DNA of 64,000 nt from Candidatus Poribacteria bacterium (lineage in GTDB: Bacteria; Poribacteria; WGA-4E; WGA-3G): the NCBI GenBank assembly GCA_012267415.1, contig JAAXGN010000044.1:124001-188000 (forward strand). Direction: 5' to 3'. This document shows, one piece after another, positions 9,418 through 17,683 of this stretch (positions within the stretch are counted from its first letter, which is position 1; every line of letters starts with the position of its first letter). The notes under the pieces are model-generated. The model saw only the letters and a program-made list of their open reading frames with translations. It was not told where the DNA came from and ran no database searches. Made by a program: the position numbers and the translations under genes.

Positions 9418-10164
9418 ATGAATGCTGAAGAGAAATATCTGTTTGACCTATGGGGATATGTCAATATTGAAGGTGTTTTACAAAAAGGTGAACTTGCTGA
9501 ATTGAATGCGTTGATAGATGCACAAAACTATCCTGATCCCGTTGATGATAACATCCATTCACAACGTTTCGGAGGGTTCCTAAGTTGGGAAAACGATGCG
9601 TTTCGCAGATTGCTTAATCACCCTCGCATCATGCCGTGTTTAGCAGAGATTGTCGGACCAAAATTCCGACTTGATCATGTCTATGGAATCTTGATGATAG
9701 ATGGGAATCCAGGCGGTACACTTCACGGTGGCGGTACACCTTACGATCCATCACAATACTATGTCTTTCGTAATGATCGGATGTATAATGGCTTAACCGT
9801 CGTCTCATGGGCATTGACAGACATGCTTCCCGGACACGGAGGTTTCTGTTGTATCCCTGGGAGTCATAAAAGCAACTATCCGTGTCCACCGCAGTTTCGT
9901 CCGGTAGTGGAAAACAAAACCTGTATGGCACCAGTCCATCAGGAAGCGGGTGATGTTGTCATCTTCACAGAAGCGTTGACGCACGGCACTTTACCATGGA
10001 CAGCAACACATCAACGCAGATCGATTCTGTTTAAGTATTCTCCAGGACACGCATCCTGGGGACGCGGAAGATATGACGATGCACTCCGTGAGTTGATGAA
10101 AGAAGAAGATCAAAAATTGATGCTTGAACCGCCGTATGTCTCACACCGAAAGCCTGTTGTTTAG
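9418..10164 (+). CDS. Phytanoyl-CoA dioxygenase (PhyH) family protein
   Basis: This is a 248-residue Fe(II)/2-oxoglutarate-dependent oxygenase of the PhyH family. Recognisable parts are GYVNIEG near the N-terminus, LHGGGTPYD (His103, with Asp110 a possible metal ligand), the CIPGSHKSNYP loop at about 145-154, and GDVVIFTEALTHG, whose His189 is the distal metal ligand. The arginines at 200-201 could bind 2-oxoglutarate. Bacterial PhyH proteins hydroxylate very diverse small molecules, so the substrate cannot be named. It follows the NIPSNAP gene by 20 bases. The end at 10164 faces the convergent dehydratase gene ten bases away, leaving almost no space for a terminator. Confidence 0.85.
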   Translation: MNAEEKYLFDLWGYVNIEGVLQKGELAELNALIDAQNYPDPVDDNIHSQRFGGFLSWENDAFRRLLNHPRIMPCLAEIVGPKFRLDHVYGILMIDGNPGGTLHGGGTPYDPSQYYVFRNDRMYNGLTVVSWALTDMLPGHGGFCCIPGSHKSNYPCPPQFRPVVENKTCMAPVHQEAGDVVIFTEALTHGTLPWTATHQRRSILFKYSPGHASWGRGRYDDALRELMKEEDQKLMLEPPYVSHRKPVV

Positions 10165-10173
10165 AATGTGTGT

Positions 10174-11319
10174 TTACCAATCCGCAACACTACCGTCGGT
10201 GTCATAATAATACTCGCCGCCAAGTTCTTCAGGATAGGTATCAAGTGTCTGTTCCGCTTCTTGCTCATTAATCTCAAAACCGAGTCCAGGTTTAGTTGGT
10301 AATTCAATGTGGCCATCTGTAACTTGCCAATCTTCTTTGAATAAACCAGCACCTAAACCGGCATCAATTTGCTCTTGAATAAGAAAATTTGGCACTACAG
10401 CATCAACATGAAGGGAGGCAGAAAAAGCAACAGGTCCAATCGCACAATGTGGAGCGATATGCATATAGTAAACCTCCGCCATATTAGCAATCTTTTTCAG
10501 CTCGGTAATACCGCCAGCGTGGGAGGTATCAGGTTGTAGATACGCAACCGCCTGTTTCTCAAAAACTTCGCGAAAACCCCAACGAGTCAGAAGCCGTTCA
10601 CCAGTAGCGATTGGAAACGGAACATGGTCGGACACTAATTTGAGAGCGTCAACGTTCTCTTGTGGAACAGGTTCTTCAACAAACATTGGACGCATGCCTT
10701 TAAGTTCATGACAAATCTCAATGGCTAGAGCAGGGGTCATCTTACCGTGAAAATCAAAGGCAAGTTCAACATCAGGACCGACCCATTCGCGCATGAGATA
10801 GGCACGTTCAACAAATGCGTCTATAACCGCAGGAGGTTCATGACCACGCCATTTACCACCGGGACCGCTCTTGAAGGCTGTGTATCCACCTTTCTGCTGT
10901 AAATAATCAAGACGTTCTTTTGCAGCAGATTTGCCTTCATCAGCAAGGTTTCCAATACCCCAATGGGCATAAACTCTGATGCGGTCACGGACGGCACCAC
11001 CTAAGAGTTGATAAGTCGGCACATTGTAAAATTTACCAGCAATGTCCCATAACGCTTGATCGATTCCGGATAATGCGGACATCAAGATATTGCCACCACG
11101 AAAGAAAGCGGAACGGTATACATGTTGCCAGTGGTGTTCAATACGTAACGGATCTTTGCCAATAAAATAGTCAGCAAGTTCTTCTACTGCTGCCCATGTG
11201 CTTTTAGGTTTACCCTCAAGTGTTGTTTCACCCCAACCAACGATGCCTGTGTCAGTAGTGATTTTGACAAGTCGCATTCGGCGACGCGGATAGAATTGTT
11301 CAATAGTTGCTATTTTCAT
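10174..11319 (-). CDS. Enolase-superfamily sugar-acid dehydratase, D-galactonate dehydratase-like
   Basis: A mandelate racemase/muconate lactonizing enzyme fold of 381 residues. The Mg2+ ligands fit Asp189 in FDFHG, Glu216 in FVEEP and Glu241 in ATGER. His191, and the Asp264/His291 dyad in QPDTSHAGG and IAPHCAIGP, are the expected acid/base residues. Those motifs are most like DgoD, which removes water from D-galactonate to give 2-keto-3-deoxygalactonate in the cytoplasm. The exact sugar acid cannot be fixed from sequence. I start at the ATG at 11317-11319, which has AGGAG just upstream on the minus strand. The 13-residue extension upstream adds nothing typical. It is divergent from the sulfatase gene, 60 bases away. 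Confidence 0.84.
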   Translation of the reverse strand: MKIATIEQFYPRRRMRLVKITTDTGIVGWGETTLEGKPKSTWAAVEELADYFIGKDPLRIEHHWQHVYRSAFFRGGNILMSALSGIDQALWDIAGKFYNVPTYQLLGGAVRDRIRVYAHWGIGNLADEGKSAAKERLDYLQQKGGYTAFKSGPGGKWRGHEPPAVIDAFVERAYLMREWVGPDVELAFDFHGKMTPALAIEICHELKGMRPMFVEEPVPQENVDALKLVSDHVPFPIATGERLLTRWGFREVFEKQAVAYLQPDTSHAGGITELKKIANMAEVYYMHIAPHCAIGPVAFSASLHVDAVVPNFLIQEQIDAGLGAGLFKEDWQVTDGHIELPTKPGLGFEINEQEAEQTLDTYPEELGGEYYYDTDGSVADW

Positions 11320-11379
11320 TTGCAGCTCCTTTTCATGTTTTAAAAAAGAAATGTTCAACCAAAATTATTAGGAGGAATT

Positions 11380-12714
11380 ATGTCATCACAACCTAATGTT
11401 CTATTTATTATCGCTGACGACCACAGATGGGACGCCATCGGTGGGATGGGCGATCCAACCGTCAAAACACCAACAATGGATTCACTTATGGAACGCGGCA
11501 CAACGTTCCGACAGACACATATTATGGGATCCCTCGTCGGAGCAGTCTGTGTCCCAAGTCGTGCCGCTGTTCTTACAAGTGCAAACCTATTCCGAAGCGG
11601 TGGTAACCAGCTTAACCCTGATTTAGCTGTTTGGCCACAAACCATGCGCGAATCGGGATACAACACATTCTTTGCCGGCAAGTGGCACAATGACAGAAAG
11701 ACGTTTACAAACAGCTTTGATGGTGGTGCAAAAATCTTCTTCGGTGGTATGAGTAACCAATATAAAGTCAATGTCTTCGATTTTGACTCAACGGGTAAAT
11801 ACCCAGCTGATGCCAAATACATTGGAGATAAGTTCTCTACGACACTGTTTACAGATCCGGTAGTCGAATTCATAGAAACTTATGACCGCACTGAACCATT
11901 TTTCGCTTATCTCTCCTTTACTTCACCGCACGATCCGAGAACACCACCAGGGGAATATGCGACAATGTATCCACCTGAAGACATACCTCTACCAGAGAAC
12001 TTTCTTCCTGAACATCCCTTCGACAACGGAGAAATGCGGATTCGTGATGAAGTATTGGCTCCGTTCCCACGCACACCAGAAATCGTGCAGCAACACATCG
12101 CGGATTACTACGGTATGATTTCCCATCAAGATTCTGAAATGGGACGTGTGATACAGACACTGGAAGATCAAGGACATCTTGATAACACCATCGTCATCTA
12201 TACTGCTGACCATGGACTCGCTGTGGGGCAACACGGGTTGTTTGGTAAGCAGAACGTCTACGATCACAGTATCCGTGTACCATCAATATTCGCTGGACCG
12301 GGTGTTCCTGAAGGTCACACCGTAGATGCTTTGACCTATCTATACGACCTATTCCCAACAGTATGTGATTTGACAAACGTTGACTGTCCAGATACAGTTG
12401 AAGGCATCAGTTTAGTTCCGTTGATGGAAGGTTGTGTCGACAAAGTTCGAGATTCAGTTTTCGCTGCATATAAAGACATTCATCGCACTGTCAGCAACGG
12501 AAAATGGAAACTCATCCGACATTATGTTTCTAAAGAAACAGGTAAAGGAACTGACTATATCCAACTGTTCGACTTAGAAACAGACCCGTGGGAAATGAAT
12601 AACCTTGCCGAACAGCCTGAACAGGCGGAACGAATTCAGTCATTAGCCGATGAACTCAAAAGATGGCAGAACGAGACTGATGATTTCATGAAAGATGTCC
12701 CAGTATTGTTGTAA
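11380..12714 (+). CDS. Type I sulfatase
   Basis: This is a 444-residue alkaline-phosphatase-superfamily sulfatase. The C-x-P-S-R motif is present as CVPSR, so Cys57 would be converted to formylglycine and Arg61 would assist. The metal-binding acidic pair DD is at 13-14, and the second metal/His cluster appears as YTADHG. The hydrolysed ester is unknown. There is no signal peptide, so it may act on imported sulfated sugars, although many such annotations miss unusual leaders. GGAGG lies at 11371-11375, before ATG 11380. It is divergent from the DgoD-like dehydratase, a natural partner in the breakdown of sulfated or acidic polysaccharides. A formylglycine-generating or anaerobic maturase enzyme is needed but not present in this window. 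Confidence 0.88.
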   Translation: MSSQPNVLFIIADDHRWDAIGGMGDPTVKTPTMDSLMERGTTFRQTHIMGSLVGAVCVPSRAAVLTSANLFRSGGNQLNPDLAVWPQTMRESGYNTFFAGKWHNDRKTFTNSFDGGAKIFFGGMSNQYKVNVFDFDSTGKYPADAKYIGDKFSTTLFTDPVVEFIETYDRTEPFFAYLSFTSPHDPRTPPGEYATMYPPEDIPLPENFLPEHPFDNGEMRIRDEVLAPFPRTPEIVQQHIADYYGMISHQDSEMGRVIQTLEDQGHLDNTIVIYTADHGLAVGQHGLFGKQNVYDHSIRVPSIFAGPGVPEGHTVDALTYLYDLFPTVCDLTNVDCPDTVEGISLVPLMEGCVDKVRDSVFAAYKDIHRTVSNGKWKLIRHYVSKETGKGTDYIQLFDLETDPWEMNNLAEQPEQAERIQSLADELKRWQNETDDFMKDVPVLL

Positions 12715-12822
12715 ACGCACAATTAAACCTTCTTGTAGGTTGGGTTTCGTTTTATAGCGAAATACAAGAATATATGCACACTTTTGCTACGTGAGACCTA
12801 AACAGACAGACTGGACTGTGCT

Positions 12823-12878
12823 GTAGCACAAACTTTTAGTTTGTGCAGTCGTGTACGCAAACTAAAAGTTTGCGCTAC
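12823..12878. repeat. Intergenic inverted repeat, GTAGCACAAACTTTTAG type
   Basis: Two arms, 12823-12844 and 12857-12878, are near-perfect reverse complements around a short loop. Each arm also contains its own AAACTTTTAGTTT palindrome. A diverged relative lies within the repeat at 49063-49141. The surrounding space 12715-12929 also holds a degenerate TGTAGGTTGGGTTTCG segment near 12735, and no coding frame. It lies between convergent genes, so it may also act in transcription termination. Confidence 0.6.
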
Positions 12879-12929
12879 AATTGTGTGTAAGTAATTATTG
12901 ATTTCACCATAAGTGAAATCCAACCTACA

Positions 12930-14090
12930 TTATGTCTGATGAAGATGTTTTCCAATCATAACTAATCTCGCAGCTTGCTCAGCAGTATCTGCAATTAATT
13001 GCAGTGCATCTTCAACTGCATCTTCAAGAGACATCGGTGCGTGGACGATACCTAACATGCTATCAATACCTTTTGCATAAACAGCCTCAGCTCCTTCACC
13101 GATACCTCCTGCAATGGCTACGACAGGAATATTGGCTTCTTTTGCGACCTTAGCAACCCCTACAGGTGTCTTCCCAAACGCCGTCTGAAAATCTATCTGT
13201 CCCTCTCCTGTAATCACCAGTGATGCACCTTTCATGCGTTCCCTTAGATTAACAGCATCAATCATAATATCAACACCGAGTCTTAATCTGGCATTTAAAA
13301 ACGCCATGAGACCAGCACCCAATCCTCCCGCAGCCCCTGCACCGGGAATGCTATCATAAGATTGTCCAAGCGTTTGTGTTAGGATGTCATCAAAGTGGGA
13401 TAGATTGTCATCAAGTGTTTTCACCATCTCCGGTGTTGCACCCTTCTGCGGTCCATAGACGTGAGATGCACCATTAGGACCTGTCAAAGGATTGTTGACA
13501 TCACATGCAACGATTATATCGGTTTCAGATATTGCTGGATGGATACCCTCAATATCTATAGATGCTAATTCCGCCAGTCCTCCTCCGCTGCGTTCTGTCA
13601 AATTTCCATCTGCTTTCAAGAATCTTACACCGAGTGCTTCAGCCATACCAGCACCTGCATCGTTTGTCGCACTTCCACCGATCCCAATAATTAATTTCCT
13701 ACATCCCGCTTCTAATGCGGAACGTATAAGTTGTCCTGTACCGTAGGTTGTTGTCCGTAGCGGGTTTCGTTTGTCGGTTGGAACGAGTGTTAAACCGGAA
13801 GCAGATGCCATCTCAATGACAGCACAGCTATATGAACTAGCACCATCTGATAGTAGTCCGTATTGTGCTTCAACCTCGTTACCGAGAGGATCAAGAACAC
13901 GTTCCGTTCGGAAGTGTCCACCGGTAGCATCCACAAGGGATTGAACAGTACCTTCACCCCCATCAGCCATTGGGATTTTATCTATGATTGCCTCTGGAAG
14001 TACACGGCGAAGTCCTTGTTCAATTGACTTCGCTGCTTCCAGCGCCGTGACGCTTCCTTTGAATGAATCAGGAGCAACGATTATCTTCAT
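12930..14090 (-). CDS. Glycerate kinase (GlxK/GarK family)
   Basis: A 386-residue type I glycerate kinase. It opens MKIIVAPDSFKGS and contains ADGGEGT near 42-48, EMASASGL, GTGQL and IGIGGSATNDAG (about 139-150), followed by ITGEGQIDFQT. These are the family signatures around the two-domain active site. Such enzymes phosphorylate D-glycerate with ATP to 2- or 3-phosphoglycerate, feeding glycolysis from glucarate, galactarate or glyoxylate breakdown. That role fits the dehydratase and sulfatase just upstream in the window. It is on the minus strand, reading away from the repeat-rich 14.1-14.5 kb spacer. The ATG at 14088-14090 is the first residue of the family motif, so the start is clear. Confidence 0.9.
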   Translation of the reverse strand: MKIIVAPDSFKGSVTALEAAKSIEQGLRRVLPEAIIDKIPMADGGEGTVQSLVDATGGHFRTERVLDPLGNEVEAQYGLLSDGASSYSCAVIEMASASGLTLVPTDKRNPLRTTTYGTGQLIRSALEAGCRKLIIGIGGSATNDAGAGMAEALGVRFLKADGNLTERSGGGLAELASIDIEGIHPAISETDIIVACDVNNPLTGPNGASHVYGPQKGATPEMVKTLDDNLSHFDDILTQTLGQSYDSIPGAGAAGGLGAGLMAFLNARLRLGVDIMIDAVNLRERMKGASLVITGEGQIDFQTAFGKTPVGVAKVAKEANIPVVAIAGGIGEGAEAVYAKGIDSMLGIVHAPMSLEDAVEDALQLIADTAEQAARLVMIGKHLHQT

Positions 14091-14153
14091 AAATGAAATT
14101 CTATCACAATTACTTCACTCCGTCAATTTCTTATACTAACATAATTTGCCACC

Positions 14154-14240
14154 TTGTAGCACCATCTGTTAGATTGTGCTTCTTTGTAGCACATTCATCC
14201 TTGATTGTGCTTGTTGTATCACATTCTTCCAGATTGTGTC
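14154..14240. repeat. Cluster of three mini-hairpin repeats (GTAGCAC..AGATTGTGC)
   Basis: Three adjacent degenerate copies lie at about 14154-14180, 14184-14211 and 14213-14240. Each begins GTAGCACA or GTATCACA and ends GATTGTG. A complete unit such as GCACAATCT...AGATTGTGC is itself a small hairpin. The same unit recurs as a tandem pair at 43350-43421, and as the arms at 37606-37758. The rest of the 14091-14528 spacer holds two more repeats (14243-14318 and 14397-14460). I reject the short open frame over this region as coding. Confidence 0.6.
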
Positions 14241-14242
14241 TC

Positions 14243-14318
14243 TTTGTAATGAAACGGAGAACGGCACAAACTAAGAGTTTATACAAAAAAAGAGACATTA
14301 TCAATTAGAAATGGTATA
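14243..14318 (+). repeat. 76-bp dispersed repeat, copy 1
   Basis: This segment, containing GAAACGGAGAACGGCACAAA and ending TCAATTAGAAATGGTATA, is matched in reverse complement at 49063-49141. A shorter relative ending TAGAAATGGTATA sits near 57709-57753. Alignment by eye shows long identical blocks, with a few substitutions and an indel. No product is expected. Confidence 0.6.
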
Positions 14319-14396
14319 ATCAAGGGAACATCACTCTCTTGTAATGCTATAGTAGGATTTAGAATTAAGCATGCAGTTATCCATCAGCAAATAACC

Positions 14397-14460
14397 GTTT
14401 GTAGTAGGGCAATTCATTGCCCGTTGTGCCAGGAAGTGTCATGTAATTCTTAGGTTTCAC
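14397..14460 (+). repeat. GTAGTAGGGCAATTCATTGCCCG repeat, extended form, copy 1
   Basis: A 64-base element beginning GTTTGTAGTAGGGCAATTCA, containing a GGGCAAT-TCA-TTGCCC hairpin, and ending AAGTGTCATG...TTTCAC. Close copies lie at 52355-52417 and 61093-61155. All three have the same strand and stand 39 to 68 bases before a plus-strand gene. Fully palindromic versions of the first half occur at 45546-45614 and 61700-61768. Confidence 0.7.
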
Positions 14461-14528
14461 AATAAAAGGTAGATGCAAAGAGATTCCAAACCTGCTACTA
14501 TGACATATCTACAAAGTTGGAGAAACTT

Positions 14529-15332
14529 ATGCACATCGGTCTCATGGAAGGAACTATTCATAGAGAAACATTGGAAGAAACACTTGATGCAGTGGTAGCA
14601 CACGATATTTTTTTCTTGCAGTATCATGTCTCAAAAAGCGGAACATCTACAACAGAGATTCGTAAAGCAATAGATGATAGACAAATCAAGATCGTTGCAC
14701 TTTCCGGGACATACAATATGATTGACCCAGATGTGCAAAAAAGGGAAGCGGGTTTAGATAAGTTACGCTATGTTGCTGGACAGTGTAAACCACTTGGAAC
14801 ATCAGTGATAACGTTATGTACTGGTTCACGCGACCCTCACAGTATGTGGCGTGCACACCCTGATAACAACTCAGTAGACGCATGGCATGATCTTGTTCAA
14901 TCTATGGAGAAAGCGTTAGAAATTGCTGAGGAATATGGGATTACGTTAGCAATAGAACCTGAAGTTTCAAATGTGATTGACTCTGCACAGAAGGCACGAC
15001 GTTTGCTTGATGAAATGCAATCACCTTATCTGAAGGTAGTGATGGATGGTGCGAATATATTCCATAAAGGCGAATTGCCACAGATGCAGGATATTCTTGA
15101 TGAGGCATTTATGCTCTTGGGAGAAGATATTGTCCTTTCACACGCGAAAGATTTGGATCGGGATGGTGAAGCGGGACATCTTGCTGCAGGAACAGGACTG
15201 CTGGATTATGATCAATACATCCGTTTACTAAAGGAATGTCGTTATAATGGTGCAGTTGTTCTGCATGGACTTACGGAAGAACAGGTTCCATACTGTGTAA
15301 AGTTTTTGCAAGAAAAGATTGATGTGTTGTAG
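14529..15332 (+). CDS. Sugar phosphate isomerase/epimerase-like TIM-barrel protein
   Basis: This is a 267-residue protein of the xylose-isomerase-like TIM-barrel superfamily. Typical features are the early HIGLMEG strand, LAIEPEVSNVIDSA (a metal-ligand Glu near 143), VMDGANIFHKGE near 175-186, LSHAKDLD near 207-214 and the final GAVVLHGLTEEQV strand. These supply the Glu/Asp/His/Glu metal site of epimerases and isomerases, but the sugar is not predictable. ATG 14529 is preceded by TTGGAGA at good spacing and is preferred over the TTG at 14517. The 3' end is overlapped on the other strand by 91 bases of a truncated transposase-type reading frame, suggesting that an element once inserted right behind the stop codon. 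Confidence 0.78.
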   Translation: MHIGLMEGTIHRETLEETLDAVVAHDIFFLQYHVSKSGTSTTEIRKAIDDRQIKIVALSGTYNMIDPDVQKREAGLDKLRYVAGQCKPLGTSVITLCTGSRDPHSMWRAHPDNNSVDAWHDLVQSMEKALEIAEEYGITLAIEPEVSNVIDSAQKARRLLDEMQSPYLKVVMDGANIFHKGELPQMQDILDEAFMLLGEDIVLSHAKDLDRDGEAGHLAAGTGLLDYDQYIRLLKECRYNGAVVLHGLTEEQVPYCVKFLQEKIDVL

Positions 15333-15904
15333 CGACTCTCGTCCATCTCTCCATCCAGAGAATCCAGGACAAGTTCCAACCACGCTTTAATACCGGTCGG
15401 TGTCTTATCGTTGAGCATACGAGGCACCAAAAATACAAGTTGATGCGGATAGACCTCGACTTTGCGGTTAAATTCGTTGATCGGGTTGAAATCCATGATA
15501 ACCACACTAAAGTCAATTTCGTTTTCACTATAAGGGCTCGTTAAGACAACAATCGTATAAACCGTCCGATCGAACTGGTATGCCTTGCTGTTTTTTACCT
15601 GTTCCACGAGATTGATGAGATGATAATATAGGAAACGATCATAGAAGTGGTGTTCTTTGACGTGTTGTATCTCAACCACGATACGAGATTCCGGGTCCTC
15701 GGCAAACAGATCGTGTTCAATATCAACCTGTCCGATGGGTTCAAGAAATTTGTAACCGCGATGTACCTCATCGGTATGGAATTTGATACCTAAAACATCT
15801 TCGGCAAATTGACAGAAGATCTCTGGTTGACTGAACGCTTTTTTAAAAGCGGTGTCGTATCGTAAGGGAACAACTTGCGTCATTTTGTTTTTCATTCTTT
15901 TCAT
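15242..15904 (-). pseudogene. Rpn/PD-(D/E)XK nuclease family putative transposase, 3'-truncated
   Basis: The frame gives 220 residues. The first about 190 look like the Rpn/PD-(D/E)XK transposase family: PLRYDTAFKKAF at the start, GQVDIEHDLFAED and then IVVEIQH supply the acidic/ExQ nuclease signature, and YHLINLVEQ with YTIVVLTSPY follows. Full members are usually about 280-300 residues. After MDESRY (about 15330) the frame simply runs on antisense through the end of the sugar isomerase-like gene, so its last 30 residues are not native. I therefore read it as a truncated remnant. It may retain some nuclease core, but the missing C-terminus argues against activity. It marks the left border of the accessory island that extends to 19.6 kb. 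Confidence 0.7.
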
Positions 15905-16009
15905 GAAATTTGCCTGAAAAGTATCAGATCAGGTAGGTTGATTTTTTAAGGTGTGTGACAACAGCGGCAATCCCTTAAGAAAATGACTCTATGGCACCGC
16001 GTTCCGCTT

Positions 16010-16516
16010 TCAATACCCAATCAGAATAATTCCTTTTAGAGGTAGCACTAACCGGCTGCTAATATACAGCGTTTCCAAGAACGTGTAAATCTTCTGAAAA
16101 TCGTCGCCTCCTCTATAATCGTTTCTCACAGCTAAGATTAAAAATTCTACACCGTACATCATAGATGCTTGAAATACATCTTTCAAAAATGCAAAATTAG
16201 CATAAGCTCTACCAGCTTCAACTTCAAGAACTATTTTCCCATCATTGCTTACACCATCGGCGTTGAAAGATTGGTCAACGGTATTATTCAAACCGAAAAG
16301 AACGGGGACAGGAATTTTCTGTCCCTTTGCTTTTCCAGTTTCGATCGTGAAGCCGATCTGCTCAAGATGAGGCCTTAATACATCTAATACCTCATTGCTT
16401 TTTAACTTGTTTTCAGGAGACTTTATCTGCTCATACGTCCGTTCAAAACATTCAATAACGGACTGAATTTGCTCGGATATGCCCTGGGATCTGGGAAACA
16501 GTTGATACCTTAACAT
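16010..16516 (-). CDS. Hypothetical protein with PD-(D/E)XK-like endonuclease motif
   Basis: This 168-residue protein has no name I can assign. Its centre reads FNADGVSNDGKIVLEVEAGRA: an Asp about eight residues before a GKIVLEVE strand is the spacing seen in restriction-endonuclease folds, with E-x-E in place of the usual E-x-K. A helical N-terminus (about 10-55) precedes this, and a hydrophobic VEFLILAVRN strand follows. It lies 102 bases downstream of the ParB-like gene on the same strand, in an island with a methyltransferase/endonuclease pair, so a role in DNA defence or maintenance is plausible. There is no membrane segment. Function is inferred from the motif only. Confidence 0.55.
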   Translation of the reverse strand: MLRYQLFPRSQGISEQIQSVIECFERTYEQIKSPENKLKSNEVLDVLRPHLEQIGFTIETGKAKGQKIPVPVLFGLNNTVDQSFNADGVSNDGKIVLEVEAGRAYANFAFLKDVFQASMMYGVEFLILAVRNDYRGGDDFQKIYTFLETLYISSRLVLPLKGIILIGY

Positions 16517-16618
16517 CTTTATGAGGCACTTGTAAATAAAAAAGGACTTAAGAGGATTTAGAGAAATAACGTGTAAGTTTCAGTCATCACACAAGATTTT
16601 TGTTTTGGAACCCAGTGA

Positions 16619-17683
16619 TTAGTCAAGTAACTTTTTGTAGTCAACCGCCAACTCTTCAACAGCGCGTTGGATTTCTGGGGAGTCCTTATAGCGATGGATA
16701 CCGTTCATAACGAGTTTTACATTGGCTGCTGCTTCGCTGAGAAGTTGAACACATTCTGACTCATCAACGGTTAACCGCAACGCATAGTCAAGGTTAGGCT
16801 TTTTGCTATTTTCCAAATATAGAACCGCTTCTGGATTTTTGAGAATCTTACCGTAGTCATCGACTCGCCACGGTTCTGTGAAAATTGGAGGCTGTTGTCG
16901 AGTTCCTAACAACCATTGTGCAAAGTGCGCAAGGGCATCCAAATGGGCTTTGGGTCCTGGCGTTTGGACATTCTGTGGATCTGCAAAAAAGTCAATATTA
17001 AGATACTTCAGTACTGCTGGCTTACGAAGCAAGTGGTACAGCACATTAAATTGATTATCAGAATCTTCAAAAGAAAATCCCTCCAAACTGCTTTCTATCT
17101 GTAGAACAAGCCGATATGAGATATAATGATGTCGAACTGTGGATGTATAGCTTCCAATTTTCATAGCCACTTCTTTGTACGTCATATTGTGATCATCTAC
17201 TAATCTTCCAATGTATCGCGTTTTCTCTAACGGATACCAGTTTTTAATACCAGCAGTGTGACGAAATCCTTGAAATGTCTCAATCGCTTCTCGAGTTTCA
17301 AGCCGTATATAGGGAACTCTATCAAAAAGTTCTCTAGGAACCTCTCTGTTTTCAACGAGCAAACCCCATTTTTTGGAGACTGGGTTTCCGTTGACAGCTT
17401 GACAAAGATAGATTAGAGCAGCGAGTCTGCGGTTCCCTTCAACGACAACAAGACATTGCTTTCCACATAATTCTTCTTTCACAACCAGCAATGCCTCGTG
17501 TTGCCAAAAACCGTTTTCCAGATAAGAGCCAGCGAGTTCATCAAGAACCCAGTTACGCATCAAATCCAGGATCTCTCCCTGGGAAAGATTTATATTAGAC
17601 TGAAAACGCCCAAGCCTCGGGTTTTTTACATCAAGACAAAAGTTATCTAGTCCTGTATATTGAAGTTCTGTACTTACACTCAT
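16619..17683 (-). CDS. Solo ParB-like nuclease-domain protein
   Basis: A 354-residue protein with a ParB N-terminal-like domain at about 45-130. Its core VVVEGNRRLAAL corresponds to the conserved GxxRxxA box of ParB/Spo0J and sulfiredoxin-like proteins. A helix-turn-helix-like stretch around 160-195 (EKTRYIGRLVDDHNMTYKEV) resembles the DNA-binding part of KorB/ParB. No ParA ATPase is next to it, so it is not an ordinary partition pair. It reads toward the PD-(D/E)XK protein gene, and 449 bases of apparently empty sequence separate it from the restriction endonuclease gene. AGGTG sits just before the ATG at 17681-17683. A role as a DNA- or CTP-binding part of a defence or modification module is inference. 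Confidence 0.65.
   Translation of the reverse strand: MSVSTELQYTGLDNFCLDVKNPRLGRFQSNINLSQGEILDLMRNWVLDELAGSYLENGFWQHEALLVVKEELCGKQCLVVVEGNRRLAALIYLCQAVNGNPVSKKWGLLVENREVPRELFDRVPYIRLETREAIETFQGFRHTAGIKNWYPLEKTRYIGRLVDDHNMTYKEVAMKIGSYTSTVRHHYISYRLVLQIESSLEGFSFEDSDNQFNVLYHLLRKPAVLKYLNIDFFADPQNVQTPGPKAHLDALAHFAQWLLGTRQQPPIFTEPWRVDDYGKILKNPEAVLYLENSKKPNLDYALRLTVDESECVQLLSEAAANVKLVMNGIHRYKDSPEIQRAVEELAVDYKKLLD

Noticed and set aside
14093-14308. Open frame of 71 codons in the spacer after glycerate kinase
   Set aside because: It consists of the GTAGCACA...GATTGTG repeat units and has no ribosome site or family resemblance.
16619-17683. Chromosome partition parB
   Set aside because: No parA is adjacent, and the gene lies in a restriction-modification island; the size and surroundings do not fit the chromosomal ParB.
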